A DNA stretch of 64,000 nt. Source: Pseudofrankia inefficax. GTDB taxonomy: Bacteria; Actinomycetota; Actinomycetes; Frankiales; Frankiaceae. The stretch lies in assembly GCF_000166135.1 (NCBI RefSeq), contig NC_014666.1:8570601-8634600 (forward strand), given 5' to 3'. Every line of letters starts with the position of its first letter. The stretch's first letter is position 1. Under the pieces are notes generated by a model. The model was given only the letters and a program-made list of their open reading frames with translations, was not told where the DNA came from and did not search any database. Below are positions 8,991 to 17,675 of this stretch, piece after piece. Both the position numbers and the translations under genes were made by a program.

Positions 8991-10273
8991 CGGGCCACTC
9001 CTTCGACGGCGGTGAACTCCAGGTGAAGCTCGGTCAGGCCACGGAGCACCCAGGTCGGCTCGTAGCGGAAGCGGCGGTCACCGTCCGGTCCGTGGTGTTC
9101 CTCGGAGAGCCGGATGTCGCGGGTGCGGGCGAGGATGCGCTCCAGGCTGATCCGCCCTTCGACGCGGGCGAGCGGACCGCCCGGGCAGGAGTGGACGCCG
9201 CGGCCGAAGGCAATGTGCTGGCGGACGTTCTTGCGGTCGATGTCGACCTTGGCCGGGCACTCGAAATGCCGGGGGTCGCGGTTGGCCGCGCCGTTGAGCA
9301 GCATGACCGGGGTACCCGCCGCGATCTCGACGCCGCCGATGCTCGTGGCCCGCCTGGCGAGCCGGAAGTCGGTCTTCACCGGGCTCTCGACGCGCAGCGT
9401 CTCCTCGATGAGGTCCGGGATGCGGTCCGGGTGTGCCCGCAGGTCGTCCTGGACGTCCGGATTCTGGGCGAGGTACTTCAGCAGCTCACCGAGCAGCCGG
9501 GCGGTGGTTTCCTGCCCGGCGGCGAACAGGAACGTGGCCGCGCGGACGACCGAGACCACCTCCGGAACGCTTCCGTCCGGGTAGGTCGCGGCCGCCATCT
9601 GCGTCAGGACGTCGTTGCGGGGGGCCTTCCGGCGGTCCTCGATATAGCGGATGAACCAGTCGTCGAGCCACCCGAGGGCGTTCAGCTCACCGTCACGCTC
9701 GCCGCCGGCGCCGACCTCGCCGGGGGTCGCGGTCAGCCCGAAACCGCTACGGAACCGCTCGTGATCAGACTCGGGCACCCCGAGGACGTCCGCCACGGTC
9801 AGCATCGCGAAGGGCTGCGCGAACGCGCGGATGAACTCGCACCGCCCGTCCTTGAGAAACTCGTCGAGTTGCTGGTCGGCCAGCCGCCAGATGAACGCCT
9901 CGTTCTCCTGGAGCCGCTTCGGCGTGAGCATCCGCATGACGAGGGCGCGCTCGCGGGTGTGCATCGGCGGGTCCATCGTGACCATGTGCTCGTTCATCGG
10001 GATCTGGTCCCGGTAACGATCGATGATCGCGCCGACGTCGCCCTCGAGCGGCACCGGGAACGTCGCGAACGGGCCGATCACCGAGTTGCACGACGAGAAG
10101 GTGTCCACGTCCCGGTACACCTCGTGCGCCTCGTCGTAGCCCGTCACCGCGACCACCCCGAGATGCGGCAACGGCAGCACCGGGCACTGGGCACGCAGGT
10201 CGTCGAAGTAGGGGTAGGGATCCTCGACGAGCGACGTGTCGTTGAAGAAGTCGATGGTGGTCCAGTCGGTCAC
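8987..10273 (-). CDS. Cytochrome P450
   Basis: Soluble bacterial class-I P450 of 428 aa, inserting oxygen into an unknown substrate with ferredoxin partners encoded elsewhere. The I-helix motif AGQETT lies at 252-257, the K-helix ExxR is Glu291-Arg294 (EETLR) and the heme loop FGRGVHSCPGG at 356-366 supplies the Cys363 thiolate. In the I-helix the acid/Thr pair is present. No ferredoxin gene is adjacent. It is the first gene of a two-gene unit with the SDR. A palindrome and a GTTAG/CTAAC inverted pair lie 73-110 bp upstream of its start. Confidence 0.95.
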   Translation of the reverse strand: MTDWTTIDFFNDTSLVEDPYPYFDDLRAQCPVLPLPHLGVVAVTGYDEAHEVYRDVDTFSSCNSVIGPFATFPVPLEGDVGAIIDRYRDQIPMNEHMVTMDPPMHTRERALVMRMLTPKRLQENEAFIWRLADQQLDEFLKDGRCEFIRAFAQPFAMLTVADVLGVPESDHERFRSGFGLTATPGEVGAGGERDGELNALGWLDDWFIRYIEDRRKAPRNDVLTQMAAATYPDGSVPEVVSVVRAATFLFAAGQETTARLLGELLKYLAQNPDVQDDLRAHPDRIPDLIEETLRVESPVKTDFRLARRATSIGGVEIAAGTPVMLLNGAANRDPRHFECPAKVDIDRKNVRQHIAFGRGVHSCPGGPLARVEGRISLERILARTRDIRLSEEHHGPDGDRRFRYEPTWVLRGLTELHLEFTAVEGVAR

Positions 10274-10623
10274 CCTGCCGCCTTCCAGGCCTCGGACAGG
10301 CCGCGTCCCGGACGACGTTGTCGCGGAGACGCGGTGCCCACGAATATTTGGCGATCGCCAAATTACGTTAGCGACTGTCTAACATGCGCCCGCGCGCACT
10401 CGCAAGAAACGAGGCCCGGGCCCTTCCGACCGCCCGCCGTCCAGCCCTGGCAGGAACTTCCGCTGTCGGCTGGACGACCGCGAACGATTGGCGCAAAACC
10501 GGCCCGGACCGGCGCGCCGCACCCCTACCATGCAGCGGACCCGCCGGGCCGGCCCCGGCTTGGCTGAGGGGATTGCGGGATGCCAGCCCACGCTGAGCGC
10601 GGCGGCCGTGCGGCAGCAGCCTC
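10274..10623. other. Divergent intergenic region between P450 and a membrane-protein gene
   Basis: About 350 bp without a credible gene. It holds the 18-bp palindrome (10346-10363) and an adjacent GTTAG-N7-CTAAC inverted pair (10367-10383), both close to the P450 side. The rightward half, 10384-10623, shows nothing I can assign. Confidence 0.5.
10346..10363. promoter_or_regulatory. Perfect 18-bp palindrome, candidate TetR operator
   Basis: ATTTGGCGATCGCCAAAT is its own reverse complement and AT-rich at both ends, in a GC-rich background. It sits 73 bp before the P450 start. Size and symmetry fit a TetR-family dimer site; the TetR gene at 7391-7972 is the obvious candidate ligand. Confidence 0.6.
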
Positions 10624-12093
10624 GTGACCGCGCCGGAAGGTACCCCGTCGCCCGGCCCCGAAGGCACCATCAATCCGGCAGGATCCGTCAACGGCGAACC
10701 GGTGGCCGTCGCGCTCGGAAACGCCTCGTTGTTCGGCGTCGGCTACCTGATGCTGGGCCGCCGCGGACTCGCGGCGCTGACCGGGCTGGTCACGCTGGTC
10801 CTGCTCATCATCCTTGGCACCGCCGCGCGGACCCTCTGGTTCGAGATCGTCGTCCTGCTGTGGTGGCTCACCCTCGTCGCGCACGGCTGGTACCTGGCCG
10901 GCGGCTGGCCACCGCGGCGCCGGCGGGCCGGGAGCAGAAGTCGCCTCGTCCTCGGCGTGGCCGTCTTCCTGCCGGTTCTGGTCGCCTTCGCACTGCTGCG
11001 CCTCCACGTCGCCTCGATCAACGACCGGGTCGCCGCCGCGGTCCGGTCCGGCGACTGCCGACGCGCCACCGCCGCCCTGGCCGGCCGCTGGGCGGGCGAC
11101 TATCTGGCGGACGCCCCCGGCGCCGTCCGCGGCGCGGGCACCGGGCGGGTCTGCGGCAGCCTCGGGGACACCGCGGGCCGCCTCGACGCGGTCGTCACGA
11201 ACAGCGACCTGAGCTCGCTACCACCGGCGCTGACGAACCTTTCGGCCGTTCTCGCCGCGTGGCCCGACCACGCCCCGATGGTCCTGCGGACCCTCGACGA
11301 CTTCCTCGGCCGGTTGCCGCTGTCGAACCCCTGCGACACCGTCAAGGTCCTCGACACCCTCGGCGCCTACAGCCCGCGGGACGCCGTCCGAGACCAGGCG
11401 GGGGCCGCAGTCCCCCGTCTCACTCCGCCGGCGCTCCTCGGCTGCGGCGACCGCGAGTTCGGTTCGAAGGACTGGAACGGCGCGAAGGCCTCCTACCAGC
11501 GGCTGCTCGACGACTACCCGAAGAGCCCGCTGGTCCCCAAGGCCTTCGGCGGACTCGTCGCGGCCAACCGGGCGATCGAGCTGGATCACGTACGCGCCGC
11601 CCTGGGCGCCGGTCCGGACACGTCCTACTGCTCGAACCCGGTCACCTGGAGCGGCGCGACCCCGTATCGCGGCGCCTCGCCGAACCGGGCTGTGCTCCAC
11701 GGCCAGAACACCTACACGAACCAGCTGCCGGGCGACTGGCTGGTCGACGACGTCGCCAAGGCTCCGCTCGTGATCTGCGTCAGCCCGAAGGAGTACGGGG
11801 ACCTCGTCGAGAGCTGCGACTACGACTCCGACGCGGTGACGAGCGTCTTCGGAACCAGAACCGTCTCGTTCCACAAGGTCGCCGTTCCGATCCGCGTGGT
11901 CGAGGTCCTGACCGGCCACGTCGTGGCCGACCTGCGCGTCCAGGTCACCGGCGCCAGCTGCCCGAGCGTCATCGACTACACGACGTTCGGCTACTTCGAC
12001 ACCGGCCCGTCCCCGGACATGTACGTGGACGTGCCGGACTCCGACGTCAGCGCCGCCGTCCGTGACGCCCTGGCCCCGATCATCAACCCCTGA
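10624..12093 (+). CDS. Membrane protein of unknown function
   Basis: A 489-aa protein I cannot name. Residues 1-30 are Pro/Gly-rich. Hydrophobic segments lie near 33-45, 50-68, 73-92 and 105-125, so the N-terminal third is membrane-embedded. The rest is a soluble domain with a TPR-like stretch around 270-330 (GDREFGSKDWNGAKASYQRLLDDYPKSPLVPKAFGGL), then a beta-rich C-terminus with several Cys. The GTG start lacks a strong ribosome site, so the N-terminus is uncertain. It converges with the TIR-WD40 gene with 50 bp between stops. This suggests a surface or stress sensor, but no function is claimed. Confidence 0.7.
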   Translation: MTAPEGTPSPGPEGTINPAGSVNGEPVAVALGNASLFGVGYLMLGRRGLAALTGLVTLVLLIILGTAARTLWFEIVVLLWWLTLVAHGWYLAGGWPPRRRRAGSRSRLVLGVAVFLPVLVAFALLRLHVASINDRVAAAVRSGDCRRATAALAGRWAGDYLADAPGAVRGAGTGRVCGSLGDTAGRLDAVVTNSDLSSLPPALTNLSAVLAAWPDHAPMVLRTLDDFLGRLPLSNPCDTVKVLDTLGAYSPRDAVRDQAGAAVPRLTPPALLGCGDREFGSKDWNGAKASYQRLLDDYPKSPLVPKAFGGLVAANRAIELDHVRAALGAGPDTSYCSNPVTWSGATPYRGASPNRAVLHGQNTYTNQLPGDWLVDDVAKAPLVICVSPKEYGDLVESCDYDSDAVTSVFGTRTVSFHKVAVPIRVVEVLTGHVVADLRVQVTGASCPSVIDYTTFGYFDTGPSPDMYVDVPDSDVSAAVRDALAPIINP

Positions 12094-12143
12094 CAGCCAA
12101 CACAGCATCCAGCTCCCGGCCGGCCCGTACCAGGTCACGGAGA

Positions 12144-13751
12144 TCAGAGTCGCCACAGTCGCACTGTGTGGTCATTGCCCGCACTGGCCAGGAACTCCCC
12201 GTTCGGGGAGAAGGCGACCGCCCGCACCGCGGCCCCGTGGTCGGCCAGCGGGGGACCGACCGGCAACGGACTGGCGGGCTCCGTAACGTCCCACAGCCAC
12301 ACCGTCCCATCGGCGCCGCCACTGGCGAGAAGCCGCCCGTCCGGCGCGAAGGCCGCCGCCAGCACCGCGCCGGCGTGGCCCTGGATAGGTGGCCCTGCCG
12401 GCCGCGGCCGGGCCGGCGCGCTCACGTCCCACAACCGCACCGCCCCGTCACCGCCGCCGCTGGCGAGAAGTTGCTCCCTGGGCGAGAACACCACCGCCTG
12501 CACCGACGTCCCGTGGTCCGCGAGCGGCTGGCCAGCCGCTCGCGCCCGGCTCGGCTCGGCCACGTCCCACAGCCGCACGGTCCCGTCGCGGCTGCCGCTG
12601 GCGAGGACGTCACCCCGCCCGGAGAAGGCCACCGACCGCACCCAGCCGGCGTGCCCGACGAGAGGAGCACCGCACGGCTTGGGGCTTCGTGGCTCAGCCA
12701 CGTCCCACAGCCGCACGGTCCCGTCGTGGCCGGCGCTGGCCAGAATTCGGCCGTCACCGCTGAACGCGACCGACAGCACCCAGTCCTGGTGACCGTCGAG
12801 CGGCGCACCGCACGGCCGCGGCGGCCCGGGCTCCGCCATGTCCCACAGCCGCACCGTTCCATCAGCTCCGGCGCTGGCCAGCAGCTGACCGCCCAGGGCG
12901 GCCGTCACCGCGAGCACCCAGTCGGTGTGGCCCACCAGGGACTTTTTCCACGGCCCTGGCCGGGGCGGTTCCGTCACGTCCCACAGCCGGATCGTTCCAC
13001 CGTTCTCAGGCCCGGCCCCGCCGCGGCTCGCACCCGCGAGCAGGCGGCCGCCCGCGGCGAAGGCCACCGCGTAGACCAGGTCGTCCGGGCCGGCGAGTCG
13101 CTGCCCGGGGTGTCGCGGGCCGGTCAGCGGCGTCTGACCGGGTCGCGACCGGCCGACAGCGGGCTGGTCGGTCAGCCCCTGCGGCGGGTCGCCGCCAGCG
13201 GAAATCGGGGCCGAGGCCACGCTTCGTGGTGCCGCGTCATTGGCCGTGACCGGGAAGGCCGGTGCGACCGCCCGCGACGACGCTGGGAAGAGCGGAGGCG
13301 TCGCTGGTTTGTCCCGGCCGGCGATCGCCCCGCGAATCGCGCCGAGCAGCCGCGTACGCGCGGCGTCCGGTCCTAGGCCGAAGAGGTCGATCGACACGAT
13401 CGTTCGTAGCAGCCCGGGTCGCGGGCAGTTCTCGACCCGGACGGGCACCAGCCTCCGGTCGAATCCGGTCGGGTCCGCGGCCCGCGCCGCGTGCCATTCG
13501 CCGACACCGAAGACCGAGCCGAGGTAGGCCTCGGAAAGGATCGCGATCGTGCGGTGCGCCGTCCGGATGCCCTCGTCCATCCGGACCGACCAGTTGGAAC
13601 CGGCGACCGAGTCCCACGCCTGGAGCAGGACCCGGTAGTCCGCCGCCTCGAGCTGCCAGGCAACCCATTCGGCCCAGGCCTGGTCACTGGGACCGTACGA
13701 GATGAAGAAGTCCGCCGCCTCCGGGCCGGTTCTGTCCCCCGCGACCGCCAC
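12144..13751 (-). CDS. TIR domain fused to seven WD40 repeats
   Basis: A 535-aa two-part protein. Residues 10-150 form a TIR domain: DFFISYGPSDQAWAEWVAWQL, then SVRMDEGIRTAHRTIAILSEAYL, with a Glu in GVGEW at the place of the NAD-cleaving Glu of TIR NADases. A Pro/Ala-rich linker follows (about 160-210). The rest is seven WD40 repeats ending in variants of VRLWDV, enough for one complete propeller. Six consecutive DNA spacings are exactly 138 bp, meaning the repeats are recent copies. It is the last gene of the SIR2-STAND operon, 123 bp after the STAND stop. The likely role is a recognition propeller controlling a TIR effector. Confidence 0.88.
   Translation of the reverse strand: MAVAGDRTGPEAADFFISYGPSDQAWAEWVAWQLEAADYRVLLQAWDSVAGSNWSVRMDEGIRTAHRTIAILSEAYLGSVFGVGEWHAARAADPTGFDRRLVPVRVENCPRPGLLRTIVSIDLFGLGPDAARTRLLGAIRGAIAGRDKPATPPLFPASSRAVAPAFPVTANDAAPRSVASAPISAGGDPPQGLTDQPAVGRSRPGQTPLTGPRHPGQRLAGPDDLVYAVAFAAGGRLLAGASRGGAGPENGGTIRLWDVTEPPRPGPWKKSLVGHTDWVLAVTAALGGQLLASAGADGTVRLWDMAEPGPPRPCGAPLDGHQDWVLSVAFSGDGRILASAGHDGTVRLWDVAEPRSPKPCGAPLVGHAGWVRSVAFSGRGDVLASGSRDGTVRLWDVAEPSRARAAGQPLADHGTSVQAVVFSPREQLLASGGGDGAVRLWDVSAPARPRPAGPPIQGHAGAVLAAAFAPDGRLLASGGADGTVWLWDVTEPASPLPVGPPLADHGAAVRAVAFSPNGEFLASAGNDHTVRLWRL
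12148..13000 (-). repeat. WD40-encoding tandem repeats with exact 138-bp period
   Basis: On the + strand the conserved block RYGTCCCACARCC (encoding the LWDV part) begins at 12286, 12424, 12562, 12700, 12838 and 12976, each exactly 138 bp (46 codons) apart. The intervening sequence differs mainly at surface-loop positions. Perfect phase over six units implies recent duplication or gene conversion. Confidence 0.85.
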
Positions 13752-13874
13752 AACCCGGATCTTCGCACCTTCTCGCCCGGCCGGCGGCGTACTCGGTTCC
13801 GGTGCGCCTGCGGCGTCGCCAAGCTGACGTCCGAGGTCGCCGGCGCAGCGCCGAGCACAGCGCCCGGCCTGTGA

Positions 13875-15902
13875 TCAGCCGTCAGGATCGATACTGGTCA
13901 GATCCTCCAGCAACCGGCGGGCCTCCGTACGCCGATGCGGCATGAGGGGCGGGTCCGCGCCGCGTAGCGCGCTCGTGAGCAGCGCGACGGCGCGCGTCCT
14001 GTCTCCGGTCAGCGCGGCGACGATCCCGGCCCGCCACTGGACCACCGGGTCGGCGGGCGCCGCCTCGAACGCCGCGTCGGCCTCCGCCTGAGCGTCCGCG
14101 AGGCGATCGAGCCCGGCGAGCGCCCGGGCGCGGGCCGCACGCAGCACCGGCTGGCCCGCGGCCGCCGGCTTCAGCCGGGCAAGGATGTCCAGGTCCTCCA
14201 GCGCGGCGGCGAACTCACCGAGCTCGACGCGCACCTCCCCCCGGCCCGCCAGGGCCTCCACGGCATCGGGGGCGTAGCTCAGCACGCTGGCGTAGACCCC
14301 CTCGGCGCTGCGCAGCTGCCCCGCCTGCCACAACGCGTCCGCCAGCTCCGTTCGCAACGTCCGATCGCCCTGCAGGCGCGCCACGGCACCCTCCAGGTCG
14401 ACGACGGCCTCGTCGTGGCGGCCTTCCCGCAGCAGCACCTGGCCGACGGCGGCGAGCAGCATGCCCACAGCGGTGGAATCCTGCATCAGCTCGTAGAGTT
14501 CGGCGCCGCGCCGGTAGCGCCGCGCGGCCTCCTCGTACTTCTCGGTCTGGAAGGCCAGGTCACCGAGGAACGACTCCCCCTCCGCCTGGGCTCGCAGGTC
14601 GCCCTCGGCGAGGCGGACCGCCTCCAGCGCGTGCTTGCGCGCGAGGTCCAACTCGCCATCGGCGAGCGCGGCCTCCGCGGCGCGCAGATAGTCGACCGAC
14701 CGGCCGTCGGGCAGCTCCGTCTCCGAACGCCGCCAGCCGCCCCGCACCGGTTCGATCAGCCGGTCGTGGGCCAGCTCGAACCACCGGGAGCCCGAGCGCC
14801 ACTCGGCCTTCAGGATGTGCCGGTCGACGAACGCATGGGCGACGGCGTTGGGCATGCCGGCGGTGCGGCTCGCACCCTCGTAGACCGTGTTGCGGGTCCC
14901 CAGCTCGGTGATGAACGTGCGCCCGAGCCAGTCGCGCAGAGCCGACTCGGGGAGCCCGTGGTCCCGTGCGACATACGCGACGGCACGACCGCAGAACTCC
15001 GCGAGAATGCGGTTCAGGTCGCCATAGCTCTGCAGGTGCTCGCCCGTGATCACCATCGTGTCCGGCGGCAGGGCGTCCCACAGCGCCGAGCACACCACCT
15101 GCAGCTGAACCGCCTCGACGCGGTCGGCGCGTACCACCGTCGTCTCCCCGGTCCGGTCCGTGAAGGCGGTGGTCCGCACATCGTCGACCAGCCGTTCGGC
15201 TACGCCGGCGCCGAACGAACGCCCCGTACCTCGCAACGGCCCGGTCGCCGCCTCGATCGCCTCCGGTACCTGGAGAGGACGCAGTTCGAACCGCGTCCGC
15301 GAGTCCCGCGAGAGCCTGGACTCATAGGGCAGCAGGCTGGCCAGGCTGTCCTCACGGACCGAGATCAGCAGCCGCAGCAGTGGCACCGCCGAAATCGCCT
15401 CCGCCAGATCGTCGATGAACTGCTCGCGATACTGCTGACGATGCGGGAAGTCGCGGAAGAGTTCCTCGAACCGGTCGATGACGGCGAGGATGGGCAGCGG
15501 GTCGCCATAGGGGTCCGTCCGGTCTGACCGTTGGCTGAAGAACTCCGCGATAGACAGGCCGGACAGATGATGGGGAGGGTCGGTCGGCGACCAGGAGGAA
15601 AGCAGCGCGAACGTGTATGGATTGTGCCGGGGCAGTGCCGCGGTCGGCACCTGTGAGGCCTGGAAGGCCCGCCCCACTGGCAGCATCTCCGCGGCCTCGT
15701 CGGGGAACTGCGCGCGCATCCCGGCCGCGACCAGCGACGTCTTGCCCACACCCGAGGCTCCGTAGAGCACCACCAGCCGGTGGCTCGACCACAGGGCCGC
15801 GAGCCGGTACGAGTCGTCGCGCCGGCCGAAGAAGAGGTCGGCGTCGTCTGCCTGGTACGAGCGCAGACCGACGTACGGCGCGCGGCGGACGGGCCCGCTC
15901 AT
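13875..15902 (-). CDS. STAND-type NTPase with C-terminal TPR-like repeats
   Basis: A 675-aa signal-transduction ATPase. The N-terminus has the nSTAND1 pattern YVGLRSYQADDADLFFGR, then Walker A GASGVGKTS (48-56) and Walker B ILAVIDRFEELF (138-149), where the usual Gln of IDQFEEL is Arg. A winged-helix-like region follows (about 250-370; FELAHDRLIEPVRGGW is typical of this family). The C-terminal 280 residues are helical TPR-like repeats. Its start overlaps the SIR2 stop by 4 bp. The expected role is a nucleotide-dependent switch that oligomerises on a trigger and licenses the SIR2 and/or TIR effectors. No own effector domain is fused. Confidence 0.88.
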   Translation of the reverse strand: MSGPVRRAPYVGLRSYQADDADLFFGRRDDSYRLAALWSSHRLVVLYGASGVGKTSLVAAGMRAQFPDEAAEMLPVGRAFQASQVPTAALPRHNPYTFALLSSWSPTDPPHHLSGLSIAEFFSQRSDRTDPYGDPLPILAVIDRFEELFRDFPHRQQYREQFIDDLAEAISAVPLLRLLISVREDSLASLLPYESRLSRDSRTRFELRPLQVPEAIEAATGPLRGTGRSFGAGVAERLVDDVRTTAFTDRTGETTVVRADRVEAVQLQVVCSALWDALPPDTMVITGEHLQSYGDLNRILAEFCGRAVAYVARDHGLPESALRDWLGRTFITELGTRNTVYEGASRTAGMPNAVAHAFVDRHILKAEWRSGSRWFELAHDRLIEPVRGGWRRSETELPDGRSVDYLRAAEAALADGELDLARKHALEAVRLAEGDLRAQAEGESFLGDLAFQTEKYEEAARRYRRGAELYELMQDSTAVGMLLAAVGQVLLREGRHDEAVVDLEGAVARLQGDRTLRTELADALWQAGQLRSAEGVYASVLSYAPDAVEALAGRGEVRVELGEFAAALEDLDILARLKPAAAGQPVLRAARARALAGLDRLADAQAEADAAFEAAPADPVVQWRAGIVAALTGDRTRAVALLTSALRGADPPLMPHRRTEARRLLEDLTSIDPDG

Positions 15903-16780
15903 GTCAGAGCCAGCAAGGACATGAGGCGAATGCAGAACTCCGACGTGGACCCCCAGAAGACCGTGACGTGCTTCTCGTCGAAGTACCGCTCGAAGTAGGC
16001 CTTGACCTGCGTCTCCAGGCTTCCGTCCCCGTTCGGGCTAGGGGTGAGCTGCACGCTGACGTGCCGGCGCAGGTGGACGGGAGCCAGGGTACGGAGTACA
16101 CCGTGCAGCAGCATCCGGAATGTCCAGTCCTCGAAGCTGTAGCCGACGAAGAGCAGCGGACGGTTCTTCAGGGCGGCGATCACCGACGTCGGAATCATCC
16201 GGCTGACGGTCGTTCGGTTCTCGGCGAGGGTGGCCATGAAGTCGAGGTGGTCGTCCTCGGTGAGCACCATCGACCGGGCCTCGGCGAGGCTTCCCTGCAG
16301 ATGGAAGACCACAGGCCGGTCGGGGTCGGCCGGGCCGAGCTCGGTGTCGGGCGCGTCCGCGTCTGGCCGCTGGCCGTCCCAGGGGCACACGAGGGCCCGG
16401 GGCTGTCTGCCCTCCTGCCGCAGGGCGGTCACCATGAAGTCGTCGTAGCTGGTCGTGACGTAGACCGCCAGGGGCAGCCGAGCCAGCAGACCGTGCGCCT
16501 GTGTCGCGTCGCCGAGGTTCGGGTAGCCCCTGGCCAGGAGCGCCTCCCTGACCTGCCCCTTGACAAAGATCGGGTCCCGCTCGACGGTCGCCGCGTACTG
16601 CATGACGCGAGGAAGATCCCGGGCCGACTCCGGAAATGGGTAACCATAACGGTCCGCCCATTCGGCCGACAGATCGCCGTCGGCCGGCAGCGCCGGGTAG
16701 CAGGCACCGGTGCCGAGGAATGGGGTGCAGTCACCGTTACGAAGCTGGGTCACGAGCTTGTCCCATGCTCGGTCGTCCAC
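15899..16780 (-). CDS. SIR2-like domain protein
   Basis: A 293-aa protein made almost wholly of a SIR2-type NAD-binding fold. Visible motifs are PFLGTGAC near residue 15 (nucleotide loop), VYVTTSYDDFM near 110, VVFHLQGS near 165 (candidate catalytic His) and LLFVGYSFEDW near 215. The usual Asn of TTNYD is Ser. In defence SIR2 proteins such a domain depletes NAD. I chose the GTG at 16780 because GGGAG lies 9 bp before it and the SIR2 fold begins there; a frame open to 17035 adds only low-complexity residues. First gene of the three-gene operon and divergent from fxsT. Confidence 0.85.
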   Translation of the reverse strand: MDDRAWDKLVTQLRNGDCTPFLGTGACYPALPADGDLSAEWADRYGYPFPESARDLPRVMQYAATVERDPIFVKGQVREALLARGYPNLGDATQAHGLLARLPLAVYVTTSYDDFMVTALRQEGRQPRALVCPWDGQRPDADAPDTELGPADPDRPVVFHLQGSLAEARSMVLTEDDHLDFMATLAENRTTVSRMIPTSVIAALKNRPLLFVGYSFEDWTFRMLLHGVLRTLAPVHLRRHVSVQLTPSPNGDGSLETQVKAYFERYFDEKHVTVFWGSTSEFCIRLMSLLALT

Positions 16781-17675
16781 GCCTGACTCCCGCCGGTCGA
16801 CCCGCGCGCCGCGCGGCGCCCCATAGTCGACGAACTGTAGTAGCGAACGCCGGGCAGCAGACCAGCGGTAGGCGGCTGGGTGTCTGTCATTCTGCCACGT
16901 CGCGCTCGCCACGGCGTGGCGTTCGCGCCATTCCGGCGGTGGTATGGCCGTACTTGTCGCGACGACGGCTCCGGTCTCACGGCGCGCGCCGTCCCACGCG
17001 GACGGCGCCGCGGCGGCCTCACTGTTGGGGCGCAATCGCGGGTGCTCACGCGCATTTTGGGCCTACCGTGCCCTGCACCGGCGAGAAACGTCATCCGCGA
17101 CGATCCGTCTCGCAAATCCAATTCAATCGGGATTGTTGCGCGCTCGTTGATGGGGGACCTGGCCGATTCCCCTACGGATTCGCCTCTCAAGGACGCCACC
17201 CGCGCAACGTCGTCAATCCCGCGATGCGGGCCGCGCGAGGCCGGGCACCGCGCGGGTCGAAACCGCCTGCCGCGTCGGGATTCTCCATCACGTCGGCTCA
17301 GGCGTGCCGCCCGCGCCCTCGTGCCACCGTCCGCACGCGTCGACGCCTCGCGACAGCCGGCCGGCGGGGCGGCGCCGGACGTTTCGACACGCAGGCACGG
17401 CCCCTGACCCTACTAGCACTCGGCGGGCACCGCCGTGCCGCAAGACCTGGACGCCGCCGATTCACCCGCTCCGACCTCTTGACCCGCCGCGACCTCTTGA
17501 CCCGCTGTGACCTGCGCATGCCGGCCAGAACTGCCGGTGCGGTCTGGCCGGCTTGCCGGGCGGGTCGGACACGGAATCCTGGACGCGGTTAGATGACCGA
17601 GCGAAGGTGTACCGGCCGGCAACCGCGACGGCATAACATCGTAGTGTCTTGAACGACGGGGTGAGAGGCGTGGCC
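16781..17675. other. Long divergent intergenic region between the SIR2 operon and fxsT
   Basis: About 890 bp with no supported gene. It has an AT-richer patch at 17090-17150 and, close to fxsT, a 16-bp sequence repeated twice (17472-17505). Regulatory function is likely because both flanking units start from it. I found no convincing -10/-35 pair. Confidence 0.5.
17472..17505 (+). repeat. 16-bp direct repeat upstream of fxsT
   Basis: CGACCTCTTGACCCGC occurs at 17472-17487 and 17490-17505, an 18-bp period, with a weaker third copy start (GTGACCTGCG) just after. Both copies contain TTGACC, which resembles a -35 element. About 170 bp before the fxsT start. Confidence 0.6.

Noticed and set aside
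12148-13000. CRISPR-like array
   Set aside because: The regular 138-bp repeats lie within a continuous WD40 reading frame, not short repeats with unrelated spacers.
16781-17035. Longer ATG start for the SIR2 protein
   Set aside because: The extra 85 residues are low-complexity and upstream of the fold, while GTG 16780 has a good ribosome site directly before the domain.
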